This document shows, one piece after another, positions 5,184-5,224 of a stretch of 5,224 bases of DNA. Both the position numbers and the translations under genes were made by a program. The stretch is from Candidatus Corynebacterium faecipullorum (lineage in GTDB: Bacteria; Actinomycetota; Actinomycetes; Mycobacteriales; Mycobacteriaceae). Location of the stretch: assembly GCA_019114925.1 (NCBI GenBank), contig DXEO01000085.1:1-5224 (forward strand), written 5' to 3'. The notes beneath the pieces were generated by a model. The model saw only the letters and a program-made list of their open reading frames with translations, was not told where the DNA came from and did not search any database. How positions within the stretch are numbered: the stretch's first letter is position 1; each line of letters starts with the position of its first letter.

Positions 5184-5224
5184 TTACTTAGCCTTCTCCA
5201 CGATCTCGACGAGACGGAAGTGCT
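5184..5224 (-). CDS. rpsQ: 30S ribosomal protein S17, C-terminal end only
   Basis: The last 12 codons before a TAA stop read HFRLVEIVEKAK, which matches the RLVEIVEKAK-type ending of actinobacterial S17, a primary 16S rRNA-binding protein of the small subunit. The rest lies beyond the window. The assignment rests on a short match, but the terminator behind it and the presence of rplN (normally next to rpsQ) nearby support it strongly. Confidence 0.85.
   Translation of the reverse strand, partial: HFRLVEIVEKAK

Overview
The window looks like a piece of a Corynebacterium chromosome, or that of a very close actinobacterial relative. It has high-GC coding sequence and actinobacterial-type L14, L24 and L5 proteins. 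The ribosomal-protein cluster is interrupted after rpsQ and again after rplE, which from memory matches Corynebacterium. I cannot assign a species.

Layout from left to right. Positions 1-691 (minus) hold most of a formate/nitrite-transporter (FNT) family channel, cut by the window edge. A short promoter region follows, then two back-to-back hairpins, one a strong intrinsic terminator, that close the ribosomal operon rplN-rplX-rplE (875-2115, minus). Positions 2116-2572 contain no convincing gene but do contain a long inverted repeat and a short dyad. At 2573-2938 (minus) is a 121-codon open relic. It begins as sucrose-6-phosphate hydrolase (GH32) and ends as the tail of a PTS EIIA domain, so it looks like an in-frame deletion scar of a former sucrose operon. 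Diverging from it is an intact PfkB-family sugar kinase, probably a fructokinase (2960-3829, plus). The kinase overlaps by ATGA with a four-helix membrane protein (3826-4218, plus). A lipoprotein of unknown function (4272-4994, minus) converges on this pair. The window ends with a strong terminator and the last 12 codons of rpsQ (S17).

How it fits together. rpsQ is normally followed directly by rplN. Here a terminator after rpsQ and about 3 kb of non-ribosomal genes separate them, so rplN-X-E must have its own promoter, and a second terminator ends that unit after rplE. The inserted genes appear to be the remains of a sucrose uptake and breakdown locus (EII transporter, sucrose-6-P hydrolase, fructokinase) that has lost transporter and hydrolase but kept the kinase, its neighbour and apparently its divergent promoter. 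The most interesting points are the chimeric scrB/EIIA scar and the tiny divergent region, where the two -10 boxes overlap and both transcripts would be leaderless. I did not find a convincing new defence, mobile or RNA system.
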